Assembly (NCBI GenBank): GCA_000499405.2
Contig: HG738137.1
Coordinates: forward strand, 9,721,459-9,785,458
Length of the DNA: 64,000 nt
From: Onchocerca volvulus
Taxonomy: Eukaryota > Nematoda > Chromadorea > Rhabditida > Onchocercidae
Direction of reading: 5' to 3'
Position numbers and translations under genes: made by a program. Below the pieces are notes generated by a model. That model saw nothing but the letters and a program-made list of their open reading frames with translations. It had not been told where the DNA came from and made no database searches. Numbering within the stretch: position 1 is the first letter of the stretch; every line of letters begins with the position of its first letter. Positions 63,988 through 64,000 of this stretch are shown here, piece after piece.

Positions 63988-64000
63988 CTAAAATAAATTT
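63988..64000. other. Intron cut by the window edge
   Basis: The last 13 bases are the 3' end of a RhoGEF intron on the minus strand (ATTTTAG acceptor at 63988). Confidence 0.6.

Overview
The window looks like nuclear DNA of a nematode, most likely a clade III (spirurid/filarial-type) worm. It is strongly AT-rich and full of long poly-T/poly-A runs. Genes are split by many GT-AG introns, the acceptors are mostly the nematode-like TTTYAG, and several first exons sit just behind a TTTCAG-like site that could accept a spliced leader. There are no bacterial operons, and no tRNA, rRNA or CRISPR array was recognised. The genus assignment is inference; no species marker was identified.

Exons were rebuilt by hand from conserved protein motifs and splice-phase continuity. 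Left to right: (1) the 3' half of a MYT1-family CCHHC zinc-finger repressor (ztf-11-like, +, 1471-4056); (2) a gene-poor stretch of about 9.7 kb with microsatellites; (3) a complete SMYD (MYND+SET) lysine methyltransferase gene (+, 13787-16915); (4) convergent to it, a WD40 dynein-2 intermediate chain of the DYNC2I2/WDR34 type (-, 17956-21284), with a textbook RFX/DAF-19 X-box 327 bp upstream of its start; (5) two tandem paralogues of a five-TM metallophosphoesterase (TMPPE-like; + 23525-27129 and + 28486-32734); (6) PINX1, a G-patch telomerase/rRNA-processing factor (+, 34309-36104); (7) a PSKH1-type protein kinase (-, 38349-50391) with a 7.3-kb intron and a probable myristoylated N-terminal exon; (8) a repeat-rich 7-kb gap; (9) the NF-YC histone-fold subunit (+, 58747-61204); (10) the C-terminal exons of a RhoGEF (PH-domain tail, puratrophin/PLEKHG4-like, -, 62674-63987), running off the right edge.

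These genes do not form one pathway. They are a normal animal gene neighbourhood covering transcription, chromatin, cilia, membrane phosphatase, nucleolar/telomere, kinase and Rho signalling functions. The one clear gene-plus-regulation link is the X-box at the dynein-2 intermediate chain.

Points of interest outside the genes: the X-box; two introns without a usable GT donor (dynein-2 IC and NF-YC); a dispersed LTR-like repeat present at 33.9 kb and 57.4 kb; an element with imperfect-palindrome termini shared by 18.5 kb and 58.1 kb; a foldback repeat inside the kinase intron; a small hairpin element behind NF-YC; 30-bp tandem repeats at the two phosphatase genes. I found no evidence for a wholly new biological system.
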